A stretch of DNA of 36,282 bases. Origin: Thalassotalea sp. 42_200_T64 (GTDB lineage Bacteria; Pseudomonadota; Gammaproteobacteria; Enterobacterales; Alteromonadaceae). Made by a program: the position numbers and the translations under genes. This document shows positions 16,489 to 25,546 of this stretch, in pieces (positions within the stretch are counted from its first letter, which is position 1; every line of letters begins with the position of its first letter). The stretch is taken from the NCBI GenBank assembly GCA_002162925.1, contig MABC01000018.1, positions 1-36,282 on the forward strand, in the 5' to 3' direction. The notes under the pieces were generated by a model. It saw only the letters and a program-made list of their open reading frames with translations, searched no databases and had not been told where the DNA came from.

Positions 16489-17748
16489 ATGAAAAATATC
16501 TTTGCCAAAACCAAAAAGAAACTCAGCTTTGATGAAACTCAAGAGATCATCACTCCTTTTGCGTTTAAGTTAGATCAAAGTTTATTTGGTACGCCCATTG
16601 CCAGCCCGTGGAAGCGGGGTGTTGCCTTGGCGATAGACGGTTTGCTGATTGCCATGTTAAGTAGTGCCGGCGGTGAATTTTTAGCGATAGCCTTTGCTAT
16701 TATGGCGTTTCGCATGGGCAGCAAGAAAAGGGCAGAGCAGCAAGGCAAAGTATCGGGCCGAAAGCGACGGGCGGTTATGCGATTTTTTGGCGCTTTCATT
16801 GTTTTTGTCTTGCTGGTGGAAACCTTGCCACCCATGGTGAATGATATTTTTGATGATGATACTTCCTCTCATCGCTCTAAAGATACGCAATCTAAAGATG
16901 GTGATGACAATTTCGACGGTAAAGAAGTTGATCTTGTTACTGCGCTTCAAATTACTGCTTATACAATAAGCGTGGTGAATCAGGCGGAGCAAAGCGATTG
17001 TCAACAACTTGACTGCTGGCAATGGGTATTAAAGGATGTGCCTGAAAACGCCGTAAAGTTTGAGTTTGACAGACATCAAGCCAACGATTTGTTTGCCGAA
17101 ATAGCGGGATCGACAGAAATGGATGAAGACTTGCAACAAGCACTGGTTGCTGATTTCAACGGCCAATATCAACAATTACGGCCAGAAACTGTGGTAAATG
17201 CTAACGCTGAAATTGAACCCTGGGAAAATAGTGTGCCAGTTACAGAACTTAAATTGACAGAAAAAAAGTCAGCAGAGCAACAAGATGATATTGGTAAGTT
17301 AAATACTACTTTAGATAAAATAGAGGAATTGGAATCCGAAAATAACGCCAACGATAGACCTATATATTCGCTTGTAGAATTAATCAAAGGCTTCGTTGTT
17401 GACGATTTAGGCCTAGGTATCGGTTGGGCGGCACTGTACTTCTCTGTGTTTACCTCTCGCTGGAACGGTAGAACACCGGGCAAACGCTTGATGAATATTA
17501 GAGTGTTGCAACTTGATGGCACGCCGCTATCACTGTGGGACAGCTTTGGCCGATTTGGTGGCTATGCGGCAGGGACGGCGACTGGCTTGCTTGGTTTTTT
17601 ACAAATATTTTGGGATCCAAACCGACAGGGTATTCACGATAAAATATCCGCTACGGTAGTGATTGATGAGAAAAAACGCGTTGACCCTGAAATTATCCGC
17701 GTTGCCAAAGAAAAAATAGCAGCTGAGCGTAATGGCAGCGAAACTTAA
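16489..17748 (+). CDS. RDD-family membrane protein with a large internal insert
   Basis: 419 residues. The RDD domain is split. The first part, about 38-115, has PWKRGVALAIDGLLIAML with an Arg/Asp signature and further hydrophobic segments. The last part, about 290-400, has LGIGWAALYFSVFTSRWNGRTPGKRLMNIRV and ends WDPNRQGIHDKISATVVI, the typical RDD C-terminus. Between them about 170 hydrophilic acidic residues (DDDTSSHRSKDTQSKD and on) form an insert with two closely spaced Cys (CQQLDCW). Function unknown. It follows the MoxR-VWA pair by 69 bases, so a functional link is plausible but not shown. Confidence 0.85.
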   Translation: MKNIFAKTKKKLSFDETQEIITPFAFKLDQSLFGTPIASPWKRGVALAIDGLLIAMLSSAGGEFLAIAFAIMAFRMGSKKRAEQQGKVSGRKRRAVMRFFGAFIVFVLLVETLPPMVNDIFDDDTSSHRSKDTQSKDGDDNFDGKEVDLVTALQITAYTISVVNQAEQSDCQQLDCWQWVLKDVPENAVKFEFDRHQANDLFAEIAGSTEMDEDLQQALVADFNGQYQQLRPETVVNANAEIEPWENSVPVTELKLTEKKSAEQQDDIGKLNTTLDKIEELESENNANDRPIYSLVELIKGFVVDDLGLGIGWAALYFSVFTSRWNGRTPGKRLMNIRVLQLDGTPLSLWDSFGRFGGYAAGTATGLLGFLQIFWDPNRQGIHDKISATVVIDEKKRVDPEIIRVAKEKIAAERNGSET

Positions 17749-17756
17749 GTGCTATA

Positions 17757-20057
17757 TTAGTTAAATGCATAGCTCAATTTTAAAAATGCAATGCTTTGCT
17801 CTTTCTTCAATTTGCCTATCGCATTATCTTCAATGGAATTGTCAGAGTAGCCAATGAAAAATACCGTTTGCGGATTAAGTTTGTAGGAATATATTAATTG
17901 TGTCGCCAGATTATTAAACTCATCAGAATCGATAATCACATCAGGGTTATTGCTTAGATTAAAGTCAGTTTGTGTATACACCATGGTCAGGCGTAAAAAG
18001 CTGTTCACGTCAAATGCGTAAGTGAGTCTTAAATCACTAATGTTCTCTCTAAATACGTAATCGCCCTCAGCTTCAAGCTCAGCGAAACTGTAGTTAAAAT
18101 TGAATTCCAGATGACGAGTAATATTCCAAATTAAGCGTGGCGATATTTCAACGATATCGGCTTTGCGATCATTGCTATTTTCTATGTCATCATTTCTATG
18201 ACCATTTGAATAATCGATGGCATCACCGAATAAAGCATAAAAATTCATATAAACGCTGGCAACGGGCTGGAAGTCGGTATAAAGCTGGATCTGACTTAAA
18301 TCATAACGGTTAGTGTTGCCATCAATTGCATCATTGTGTTCATCGAACCGCAGGCCAACTTGCTGCTGGTCGATGAAAGTTAAACTGAATGTCGATTGCC
18401 AGGGGCCATACACTCGAAAATTAAGCTCTGTGGTTTCATTGATTAACTCATTATCGTCATTATGAGTGGTTTCAAATTCAACGCCAATATTGGCTTCCGT
18501 CCACCAACTCTCTTCATTGTAAAATTTACGGACCAATTCACTAGAAAGTTCATTACTGTCTACTTTGGGAAGAAACCCTAAATCGGCACGGAAATCTTGG
18601 CCTATACCCTGATACATTAAGTTAAAGAACCAGTATTCACTGCTGTGTTCAAAAGTAAGCTGATAGGCCTGATCAGACAAATCATTGAGGGTATTACTTT
18701 CATCACTCTCATTCCGTAAATAATTTGGATATTCACTGACAGAGGTTAATACCTGTGCAATGACCGAGTTACTTAACGATAACTTATATTTGGCATCGAC
18801 CCCAGTTACCAGATTTTCATAATCATCGGCACTTCTTAACGTAGAGATAAAACCGAAAGATAAATCTTCACCGGCATCATAGCGATAGCGTAATGCGCCC
18901 GAGAAGCTGTCATCATCGATTTCGGCAATAGAAGAGGAGAGGTTACCAGGGAGGATCAGATTGGTACGGCTATCCTGGGTGATAAACAGACCAAAGGAAT
19001 GATTATCAACGCGGCCAGTCACTTTGCTGCCGTAATCAGGATCGGCAATGTTACGGGTATAAACCAGGTTAAATGGCGTGGAGAAATACTCGGCATTGTC
19101 TAAGAAAAATGGTCGCTTTTCTTCATAAAACAATGCGTAAGTTTTGTTCACTTTGAGTTTACCCGCATCAGATTCTACCGTTGAAAAATCTGGATTCACC
19201 GTGGCATTTAATAACACATCGGGAGTGATGCCCCATCGCAGGCTAAGGCCTAACTCAATCTCTTCATCACTTTGCCATTCTTCATCGGTATAAACATCAC
19301 GCACTTCATTACTACTGGCGACAATGGATGGAGTTATTAATACGTTATTGCCCATTTTTGCTTGCTCAAAGCCCTGCATTTCAGCCATTTGGCAAATCCA
19401 GCATGGATCATCCCGGTTGATGGGAATGTTAGATATTCTCAGAATATTATCTCTGGGGTATTGTCGAATGAGTTCTATGCCCCAGGTTTTGAGATCGGAA
19501 CCTTCGGCAAAGTTTAGTTCTGAATAAGGGATGGCAAATTCAACCTGATAGCCGGTGTTAGTGATTTTGCCAAAAGATTGCCAGATGCCATCCCAGTTAG
19601 TATTAGTGTTACCGGTCATTTCATTTTCAATGGCATCATTTTGTACACCATAGGGGTTTACAAAGAATTGATAGGCTAAACGGTGATCATTAAAGGTATC
19701 TAACTTAATGCCGACGATATCATCAGAGAAGGCATCGTCTCGATCTCGGATAAACCCCTGTATTTTTTCTGGGTTGGGATCTTGGGCATTGAAGGCAAAA
19801 TAAATATGCTCACCATCTTCAAAAATGTAGGCGTCCGTTTTAATTGGGCTGGGGGTGTTTTCATAAGGGTAGTTAACAATGTTTAATTCAACATGCTTGG
19901 CTTGTTGCCAGACAGGTTCATTAAGCTCACCATCAAAAGTAATGGCAGCTTTGATATTGGGAATGGCTAATGGTTGGTTCGCTAAAGAGGGAAAGGCTAA
20001 CCCGAAATAAAGTGATAAAATACAAAGTTTCTTTGCACTTTTCCATGGCAAAATCAT
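17757..20057 (-). CDS. DUF5916 family outer-membrane protein with CBM9-like domain
   Basis: 766 residues. Signal peptide cleaved near SLAN at about residue 26. The N-terminal CBM9-like domain, about 30-225, starts IKAAITFDGELNEPVWQQA and contains RDRDDAFSDDIVGIKLDTFND. The rest is rich in alternating beta strands with Asp/Asn turns and ends in KLSYAFN, as expected for an outer-membrane barrel. DUF5916 is common in marine Bacteroidetes and Gammaproteobacteria; substrates are not established. Nine bases separate its end from the convergent RDD gene. Confidence 0.85.
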   Translation of the reverse strand: MILPWKSAKKLCILSLYFGLAFPSLANQPLAIPNIKAAITFDGELNEPVWQQAKHVELNIVNYPYENTPSPIKTDAYIFEDGEHIYFAFNAQDPNPEKIQGFIRDRDDAFSDDIVGIKLDTFNDHRLAYQFFVNPYGVQNDAIENEMTGNTNTNWDGIWQSFGKITNTGYQVEFAIPYSELNFAEGSDLKTWGIELIRQYPRDNILRISNIPINRDDPCWICQMAEMQGFEQAKMGNNVLITPSIVASSNEVRDVYTDEEWQSDEEIELGLSLRWGITPDVLLNATVNPDFSTVESDAGKLKVNKTYALFYEEKRPFFLDNAEYFSTPFNLVYTRNIADPDYGSKVTGRVDNHSFGLFITQDSRTNLILPGNLSSSIAEIDDDSFSGALRYRYDAGEDLSFGFISTLRSADDYENLVTGVDAKYKLSLSNSVIAQVLTSVSEYPNYLRNESDESNTLNDLSDQAYQLTFEHSSEYWFFNLMYQGIGQDFRADLGFLPKVDSNELSSELVRKFYNEESWWTEANIGVEFETTHNDDNELINETTELNFRVYGPWQSTFSLTFIDQQQVGLRFDEHNDAIDGNTNRYDLSQIQLYTDFQPVASVYMNFYALFGDAIDYSNGHRNDDIENSNDRKADIVEISPRLIWNITRHLEFNFNYSFAELEAEGDYVFRENISDLRLTYAFDVNSFLRLTMVYTQTDFNLSNNPDVIIDSDEFNNLATQLIYSYKLNPQTVFFIGYSDNSIEDNAIGKLKKEQSIAFLKLSYAFN

Positions 20058-20258
20058 GACTACTTCCTATGTTTGCTCTAATTAAATTATTATTATATTT
20101 GCTAGCTGGAAACTACCAGTGAGGCATGCCTTTTTATAGCGTATTAAAGGACTTACTGTCAATATTTTAATCGGCAAAACAAGTACATTAATGGTCGTAT
20201 ATTGTGGTTGAATTGGGCATAATCATATTCGTATTCATTTAATAAACAGGAGTCTTTG

Positions 20259-20972
20259 GTGTCTTTAGCATTCGTTGATTTTTTTTCGCTGGCTATTTTT
20301 TTTGGTTGTTGGATAGGTTATACCCAATTTGCGCGAATTAAAGCCAAAAATACCGCTTGTTTATCAAGGTGCTTACATCAGCATCGAATTTTATGGATGC
20401 GGCAAATCTTAGATAATGATGTGCGGGTTTCGCACGCTGCATTGTTATCAAATTTAGAGCGACACGTATCGTTTTTTGCATCGACGACCTTGCTGATAAT
20501 CGCCGGGGTGTTAACCTTGTTTACCCAGGTAGACAATGTCAATGAAGTACTGTCTTCGATACCTATAGCAACGGAAAGAAACCATGTTGCCATCCAAATT
20601 AAACTCAGTTTGTTAGGCATGATATTTATCATGGCTTTTTTCCAATTTACCTGGTCGATGCGTCAATATGGTTTTTTAAACATTATGATCGGCGCGGCAC
20701 CGGTAGACTTGCACACTAAAAATGCCCGTTTACTCGATTACGCCAAACAAATGGGCGTGGTACAAGATCAGGCCGGGCATGCCTATAATTATGGTTTACG
20801 TTCTTATTATTTTTCGTTAGCGGCATTGAGTTGGTTTTTCCATCCCTTACTGTTTATTATTTCCAGTTTAGCGGTAGTGTACGTATTGTTTACTCGTGAA
20901 TTTAAATCGCGGGCCTTACAAGCGATCAAACAGGGCATTCAAGATTTAGACCCGGAGAATATCTATGAATAA
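20259..20972 (+). CDS. DUF599 family membrane protein
   Basis: 237 residues from a GTG at 20259; AGGAG at 20248-20252 gives a six-base spacing, better than the TTG three bases upstream. Four hydrophobic segments: about 5-20, 70-90, 110-130 and 185-210. The central MRQYGFLNIMIGAAP and the N-terminal WIGYTQFA fit the DUF599 (COG3821) family. Function unknown. Its end overlaps the next gene by eight bases. Confidence 0.85.
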   Translation: MSLAFVDFFSLAIFFGCWIGYTQFARIKAKNTACLSRCLHQHRILWMRQILDNDVRVSHAALLSNLERHVSFFASTTLLIIAGVLTLFTQVDNVNEVLSSIPIATERNHVAIQIKLSLLGMIFIMAFFQFTWSMRQYGFLNIMIGAAPVDLHTKNARLLDYAKQMGVVQDQAGHAYNYGLRSYYFSLAALSWFFHPLLFIISSLAVVYVLFTREFKSRALQAIKQGIQDLDPENIYE

Positions 20973-21351
20973 GTTACAAGGCGGTTGTCACTGCCAGAAC
21001 GTTAGATTTGAAATTGAAGTACAGCAACAACCTAAGCTGGATAGTTGCAATTGCTCTATTTGCCTTAAAACCGGATTTTTGCACTTAATTGTACCGAAAT
21101 CAAAATTCAGATTGTTAACCGATGAACAAGAGCTGAGTTGTTATCAATTTAATTCTAAGATTGCCAAACATTATTTTTGCAAAAGCTGCGGCATAAAATC
21201 GTTTTACGTACCGCGCTCAAATCCTGATGGGGTTAGCATCAATGCCCGGTGCCTGGACACTAGCGACTGGCAAGAGTGGCAAATTGATGCTTTTGACGGA
21301 CAAAATTGGGAAGCCAATGCTTCTCGCTTAGCGCATTTGTCGAAAGAGTAG
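20965..21351 (+). CDS. GFA/CENP-V family zinc protein
   Basis: 128 residues, single GFA domain. Zinc ligands visible: C8 and C10 (GGCHC), C28-x-C30-xx-C33, and C72-xx-C75 (FCKSCG). The family was named after glutathione-dependent formaldehyde-activating enzyme, but most members have no shown activity. Overlaps the upstream DUF599 gene by eight bases and is followed after 13 bases by a DUF2919 gene, forming a three-gene unit. Confidence 0.9.
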   Translation: MNKLQGGCHCQNVRFEIEVQQQPKLDSCNCSICLKTGFLHLIVPKSKFRLLTDEQELSCYQFNSKIAKHYFCKSCGIKSFYVPRSNPDGVSINARCLDTSDWQEWQIDAFDGQNWEANASRLAHLSKE

Positions 21352-21364
21352 GGCTTTAGTTGAA

Positions 21365-21880
21365 ATGCATCCACTGGCACAATACAGTTTTGAAGACTTT
21401 GATAAACATAACTGTTTAAAACTCTCTTTTAGTTTTTATTTTATGTTGATTTTTTTGCTTAGGGGCTATGCCATGGGCATACTTTCTTTAAGTAATATGC
21501 GTGATAAGCTCAGTTTAATTCAGTGGTTTTATCCAGAATCTACAGCCTTTTATCTAAGTTTAGTCACTGGTATTCCCGGTTTACTGTTATTTGTGTTGTT
21601 GCTGGCGCGAAGACCTGCGGCAAGTGAGTGGCTAAAATCGCTTTGGCCAAAATTTTTACTGTTAGGCACGATTGCGGTATTTATTGATTTAAGTTTTTAC
21701 TGGGCACAGTTTTTTATTTTACAGCAGGGTAAACTGAGTTGGTTAATCGCTCAAAGTGTGATTGGTGGTACCTTACTGTTACTGATGAAAACGAGTCATC
21801 GAGCAACAATCAATTTGGCTGAATTCCCTGAAGAGATAGAAGAAAAACCGAAAAACAGACGTAAAAATGACCGCTGTTAA
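21365..21880 (+). CDS. yfeZ: DUF2919 family membrane protein (YfeZ-like)
   Basis: 171 residues. N-terminal YSFEDFDKHNCLKLSFSFYF is the DUF2919 signature (a D-x-x-G/N-x-L-K-L-P/S-x-x-F pattern). Four hydrophobic segments at about 22-42, 65-85, 98-116 and 120-140, then a charged tail (EEKPKNRRKNDR). Role unknown. Convergent with the MBL gene with one base between stop codons. Confidence 0.82.
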   Translation: MHPLAQYSFEDFDKHNCLKLSFSFYFMLIFLLRGYAMGILSLSNMRDKLSLIQWFYPESTAFYLSLVTGIPGLLLFVLLLARRPAASEWLKSLWPKFLLLGTIAVFIDLSFYWAQFFILQQGKLSWLIAQSVIGGTLLLLMKTSHRATINLAEFPEEIEEKPKNRRKNDRC

Positions 21881-21881
21881 G

Positions 21882-22754
21882 TTAATGTAAGTTTGCCACA
21901 CCAGCTATTGGGGTTTTGAAAAATCGTAAATTATCAGCATCTGCGGCAGGCAACTCACCCGCTTGAATATTGCATTGTAATGATGGGAAGATAAGTTTCG
22001 GATTCGCCAGCGTTGCATCTCGTGCTTCACGAACCTTCACGTAATCTGCTTCGCTTACTCCTGCGCCAATTTGAATGTTTTCTGCCCTTTGCTCGGCAAC
22101 CGAAGTTAAAAATTTTAGCTCTCGTCCGCCGGGTTGATAATCATGACACATATAGAGCTTGGTGTTATCACCCAGCGCGTAAATCTTTTGGATTGAGCTA
22201 TAAAGTAATGTTGCATCACCCCCTGGGAAATCACAGCGGGCAGAGCCAGAATCCGGCATAAACAAGGTATCACCGATAAAGGCATTATCGTCTATCACAT
22301 AGGTAAGGCTGTCTGCAGTATGGCCCGGGGTTTCTACAATGCTGAATTCATAATTACCCAATGGCAGTGTATCGCCTTGTTTTAATAAGCGGTCAAATTG
22401 AACACCTTTGGTGTTAAAGTCTTTGGCTAAATTGAATAGAGATTTAAAGGTTTGTTGAATGCCTTTAATGCCGCCGCCAATACAAATGTCACCGCCAATT
22501 CTCTCTTTAATATAAAACGCGGAAGAAATGTGATCGGCATGCGCATGTGTTTCTAGAATATATTTAAGGCTAAGTTCATTGCCTTTGATAAAGGCTATTA
22601 GCTCTTTGGCATATGTACTATTGATGCTACTCGCTAATTGATCGTAATCTAGCGCCGGATCAATGACGGCACAATGTTTCGTCTGATCATCAAACACGAT
22701 ATAGCTAAGAGTAAACGTTGCTTTATGGAAAAATTGTTCAATTTGTAAAGCCAT
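21882..22754 (-). CDS. metallo-beta-lactamase fold enzyme, persulfide-dioxygenase-like
   Basis: 290 residues. Metal motif THAHADH (H70, H72, D74, H75), then H145 in PGHTAD, D162 in GDTLF and H204 in CHDY, with SGSARCDFPGG at 169-179. The combination of HxHxDH with a DSGSARCDFPGG loop matches the Blh/ETHE1 type of MBL enzymes linked with sulfide and persulfide oxidation. No rhodanese domain is fused. A glyoxalase-II-like activity is the alternative. Confidence 0.85.
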   Translation of the reverse strand: MALQIEQFFHKATFTLSYIVFDDQTKHCAVIDPALDYDQLASSINSTYAKELIAFIKGNELSLKYILETHAHADHISSAFYIKERIGGDICIGGGIKGIQQTFKSLFNLAKDFNTKGVQFDRLLKQGDTLPLGNYEFSIVETPGHTADSLTYVIDDNAFIGDTLFMPDSGSARCDFPGGDATLLYSSIQKIYALGDNTKLYMCHDYQPGGRELKFLTSVAEQRAENIQIGAGVSEADYVKVREARDATLANPKLIFPSLQCNIQAGELPAADADNLRFFKTPIAGVANLH

Positions 22755-22862
22755 GGTTGTTCCTGATACTAAATTTGTTGATGCATGATTAAAGATTTAA
22801 TCAATGTTTTCTGGTTTTAAACGGTTATTAAGCCGTGATATCAACACCGCTATATTAGCAAT

Positions 22863-23327
22863 TTATGGCTTATAGCCAGTATCTTCGATAAAATCGTTAC
22901 TTTCGGCGGCACTACGAGCCAATTGATCACATTGTTCATTTTCAGGATGGCCAGAGTGGCCTTTGACCCAGTGCCAGTCTATATCATGACGTTGGCTTTG
23001 CTCGTGCAGTGCTTTCCATAGATCAACATTTTTCACTGGTTGTTTGCTTGCCGTTCGCCAGTTATTTTTGATCCAGTTTTTAATCCAGCCAGTAATGCCC
23101 TGGCGAACATATTGACTGTCGGTGGTTAACGTAACTTTGCAAGGTTGTTTCAAAGTTTTTAAGGCTTCAATCGTTGCCAGCATTTCCATACGATTATTGG
23201 TGGTTAGCGTAAACCCTTGTGACAATTCTTTGCAGTGGCCATTGTATTTTAACACTGCCCCATAGCCACCTGGCCCCGGGTTGCCTAAACAAGAACCATC
23301 GGTATATATTTCTACGTGTTTTTGCAT
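22863..23327 (-). CDS. rnhA: ribonuclease HI
   Basis: 154 residues, collinear with E. coli RNase HI. The catalytic carboxylates fall at the same positions: D10, E48, D70, D134, with H124 in the flexible loop KGHSGHPEN. The basic protrusion [20 protein letters not shown] is present. Removes RNA from RNA-DNA hybrids. Divergent from dnaQ across 154-174 bp, the same arrangement as in E. coli, where the promoters overlap. Confidence 0.98.
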   Translation of the reverse strand: MQKHVEIYTDGSCLGNPGPGGYGAVLKYNGHCKELSQGFTLTTNNRMEMLATIEALKTLKQPCKVTLTTDSQYVRQGITGWIKNWIKNNWRTASKQPVKNVDLWKALHEQSQRHDIDWHWVKGHSGHPENEQCDQLARSAAESNDFIEDTGYKP

Positions 23328-23501
23328 CGCTGTTTATATCTTTTTTGCACATTTATGCGAATGAGTTTATCAGCTAAACCGTCTTGCTTAAATATATAGT
23401 CGGTTTAATTGTGTTATTTTTTAATAATCGATTTACAGCCAGGGGTAAAATTTGATTGAATAGCACTAAGAAAGAATTAATTGATAGCGAAAGGCCAATT
23501 T

Positions 23502-24278
23502 GTGCAAAACCATCCAACAGAATCTCAACAAGCTCAACCGCAAGGGCAACAAGATGAGCCACAAGAACGCATCATTGTTCTTGATACCGAAACCACTGGT
23601 ATAGACCCCAAACAAGGCCATAGGATTGTTGAAATTGGCTGTGTTGAGCTGATCGACCGGAAACTTACCGGCCGTAATTATCATGTGTACATTAATCCGC
23701 AAATGCACATGGACCAAGAGGTTATTAATATTCATGGCTTGAGCAATGAATTTTTATTCGATAAACAGTTGTTTAACCAAGTTGCTGATGACTTCATCGA
23801 GTTTATTCGTGGTGCCGAACTGGTTATTCATAACGCTCGATTCGATGTTGGTTTTATGGACCATGAATTTGCCATGACCCGTCGTGGTTTACCGAAAACT
23901 TATGATATTTGTACCGTAACCGATACGTTAAAGTCATCAAGAGATGAATTTGGCTCGCCAAAAACATTGGATTTTTTAGCGCGTCATTATGGGGTCGAGA
24001 AACTGGTTGATCGTACCTACCATGGTGCATTAATTGATGCCCAGTTATTGGCGTACGTTTACATTGAAATGACACGTCATCAGAATACGCTGAACTTAAG
24101 CCAAGGTGATGATAGTAGTGGTTCACTGGACTTACGGCGAGTAGATCAAAATAGAGCAGGTTTAAAAGTGATTGCAGCGTCAGCACAAGAACTGCAAGCC
24201 CATGACGAAAGAATGGCAATAATCGAGAAAAAAGTAGGGCATAGCCTTTGGCGCGGTGAGGTATCAACTGAGATCTAA
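23502..24278 (+). CDS. dnaQ: DNA polymerase III epsilon subunit (proofreading exonuclease)
   Basis: 258 residues from a GTG at 23502, with AAAGG seven bases upstream; a TTG at 23481 would add seven residues. The N-terminus has a Gln-rich stretch before the exonuclease core. DEDDh motifs: ExoI D28/E30 in VLDTETTG, ExoII D115 in NARFDVGF, ExoIII H174 and D179 in HGALIDAQ. The C-terminal 60 residues (SLDLRRVDQNRAG... SLWRG) are the segment that contacts DnaE in known epsilon subunits. Its TAA stop overlaps the terminal repeat of an intergenic element. Confidence 0.96.
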   Translation: MQNHPTESQQAQPQGQQDEPQERIIVLDTETTGIDPKQGHRIVEIGCVELIDRKLTGRNYHVYINPQMHMDQEVINIHGLSNEFLFDKQLFNQVADDFIEFIRGAELVIHNARFDVGFMDHEFAMTRRGLPKTYDICTVTDTLKSSRDEFGSPKTLDFLARHYGVEKLVDRTYHGALIDAQLLAYVYIEMTRHQNTLNLSQGDDSSGSLDLRRVDQNRAGLKVIAASAQELQAHDERMAIIEKKVGHSLWRGEVSTEI

Positions 24279-24687
24279 TACCAATCCGTATAATGATTTA
24301 CCCACTTAGAACTGCATGAACAGCATTAGAACAAGTGAAATTTGTAAAGTTATAGTTATTCTCGGCTTTGGCATCCTGCGTCGCTCTACCTCCTGAATCC
24401 ATTCAGTCGTACATCGAACAGATTTTATGAAGTTATCATGTTGTTCATGAGTTCCCGAAGGGCGAGTTTTAACGGTTAATATGCGGCGTTATTGATTTTG
24501 ACAAGGTTGCCACATGGATGTGGCGTATTAGGGCAACGCAGGACGCAGTTGCCGAGAATTACCATTCTCGGCTTTGTCTCCTGAGTCGCCCTATCTCCAC
24601 CATCCATGGTGTCGTCCGCAATCAATGCCTTGCCAATCAACCGTTAAAATCACGCTAAGTGGGAAAATGCTTATACGGAATGGTATT
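24277..24687. repeat. nested palindromic element 2 (MITE-like), about 411 bp
   Basis: Terminal inverted repeats of 32 bases: left 24277-24308 (AATACCAATCCGTATAATGA...) and right 24656-24687, matching at about 27 of 32 positions after reverse complement. The inner part contains GTTTTAACGGTTAATATGCGG and, inverted, a copy near 24618-24652 ending CAACCGTTAAAATC. A perfect hairpin GCCGAGAAT-TACC-ATTCTCGGC lies at 24551-24572. Two CTCGGCTTTG... segments (24361 and 24568) are related to one another. The left end begins inside the dnaQ stop codon. No coding capacity. Confidence 0.78.
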
Positions 24688-24775
24688 CTACCGCCTGAAA
24701 TCACCTCGTTTTGTCCTAAAAATATGCGGATTGTATGACATTTGTGCAGCCAAACATTTTTATTCAAAAAAGTAG

Positions 24776-24804
24776 TTGACTCGTATAGTTCATATCCGTA
24801 TTAT
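24776..24804 (+). promoter_or_regulatory. promoter of the tRNA-Asp array
   Basis: TTGACT at 24776-24781 and TATTAT at 24799-24804 with the ideal 17-base spacer. The following TCGCTCCGC is a GC-rich discriminator typical of stable-RNA promoters. About 45 bases lie between the -10 box and the first tRNA. Confidence 0.8.
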
Positions 24805-24849
24805 TCGCTCCGCATTCAACGACATGTTGTTGAAGATGACTTATGCAGC

Positions 24850-24926
24850 GGAGTGGTAGTTCAGTTGGTTAGAATACCGGCCTGTCACGCCGGGGGTCGC
24901 GGGTTCGAGTCCCGTCCACTCCGCCA
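24850..24926 (+). tRNA. tRNA-Asp (anticodon GUC), copy 1
   Basis: 77 bases with encoded CCA. Acceptor GGAGTGG/CCACTCC with G discriminator, D-arm TAGTTCAGTTGGTTAGAATA, anticodon arm CCGGC-CTGTCAC-GCCGG, T-arm CGGGTTCGAGTCCCG. Anticodon GTC identifies aspartate. Confidence 0.98.
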
Positions 24927-24946
24927 AATAGGTTGATATGTAGTAA

Positions 24947-24980
24947 GGAACTCGAAAGAGTCCCGGCAACATATCCGCCA
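24947..24980 (+). pseudogene. tRNA-Asp 3'-end-like fragment in spacer
   Basis: The spacer has CTCGAAAGAGTCCCGGCAAC followed by ATATCCGCCA, echoing the T-arm and acceptor end (TTCGAGTCCCG...CCGCCA) of the intact gene. The spacer after copy 2 has a near-identical block at 25114-25147, so spacer and gene were duplicated together. It may be a remnant of a decayed copy or only a conserved spacer. Confidence 0.4.
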
Positions 24981-25019
24981 ATATAATTCATCATGTAATG
25001 CCTAAGCAGTATCCAATGC

Positions 25020-25096
25020 GGAGTGGTAGTTCAGTTGGTTAGAATACCGGCCTGTCACGCCGGGGGTCGCGGGTTCGAGTCCCGTCCACTCCGCCA
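25020..25096 (+). tRNA. tRNA-Asp (anticodon GUC), copy 2
   Basis: Identical to the copy at 24850-24926, encoded CCA. Followed by a spacer (GGTTAATATGTAGTAAGG...) nearly the same as that after copy 1. Confidence 0.98.
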
Positions 25097-25184
25097 ATTT
25101 GGTTAATATGTAGTAAGGCCTCGAATGAGTCCCGACAACATATCGCCTCTGTTACTCTTAGTTCATTACAAATCAAATCTCAGC

Positions 25185-25261
25185 GGAGTGGTAGTTCAGT
25201 TGGTTAGAATACCGGCCTGTCACGCCGGGGGTCGCGGGTTCGAGTCCCGTCCACTCCGCCA
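25185..25261 (+). tRNA. tRNA-Asp (anticodon GUC), copy 3
   Basis: Identical to the other copies, encoded CCA. The short 44-base spacer to copy 4 lacks the tRNA-like fragment. Confidence 0.98.
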
Positions 25262-25305
25262 ACGATTTGAATAAATAAACATGTATCTTTTGCAAATGAT
25301 TTTGC

Positions 25306-25382
25306 GGAGTGGTAGTTCAGTTGGTTAGAATACCGGCCTGTCACGCCGGGGGTCGCGGGTTCGAGTCCCGTCCACTCCGCCA
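25306..25382 (+). tRNA. tRNA-Asp (anticodon GUC), copy 4
   Basis: Identical to the other copies, encoded CCA. Last intact member of the array. Confidence 0.98.
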
Positions 25383-25437
25383 CATCATTTGATTCCAATA
25401 TATATTCCAAATACTCTAAATATATTTTAAAAACACC

Positions 25438-25546
25438 AAAGTAGTAGTTCAGTTGGTTAGGCTCTTAGTAAAATTAGCGGCCGGTCTCGCCATGCTCAGC
25501 TCTTGTAGATAATTGCTCGCGGGTTCGAGTCCCGGCAACGAAGCCA
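25438..25546 (+). pseudogene. decayed tRNA-Asp copy with internal insertion
   Basis: GTAGTTCAGTTGGTTAG at the start (D-arm) and CTCGCGGGTTCGAGTCCCG near the end (T-arm) are intact, and it closes with GCCA. The acceptor stem is broken (AAGTA.. / ..AACGAAG). The anticodon arm is replaced by about 55 bases containing GCGGCCGGTCTCGCC, so no GTC anticodon loop forms. Confidence 0.8.

Noticed and set aside
24277..24687. CRISPR-like array
   Set aside because: The repeats are inverted and nested, not direct repeats with regular unique spacers, and no cas genes are present. No CRISPR array was found anywhere in the window.
24742..25410. Open frames over the tRNA-Asp genes on both strands
   Set aside because: They are translations of tRNA sequence and spacers, with no ribosome binding site.
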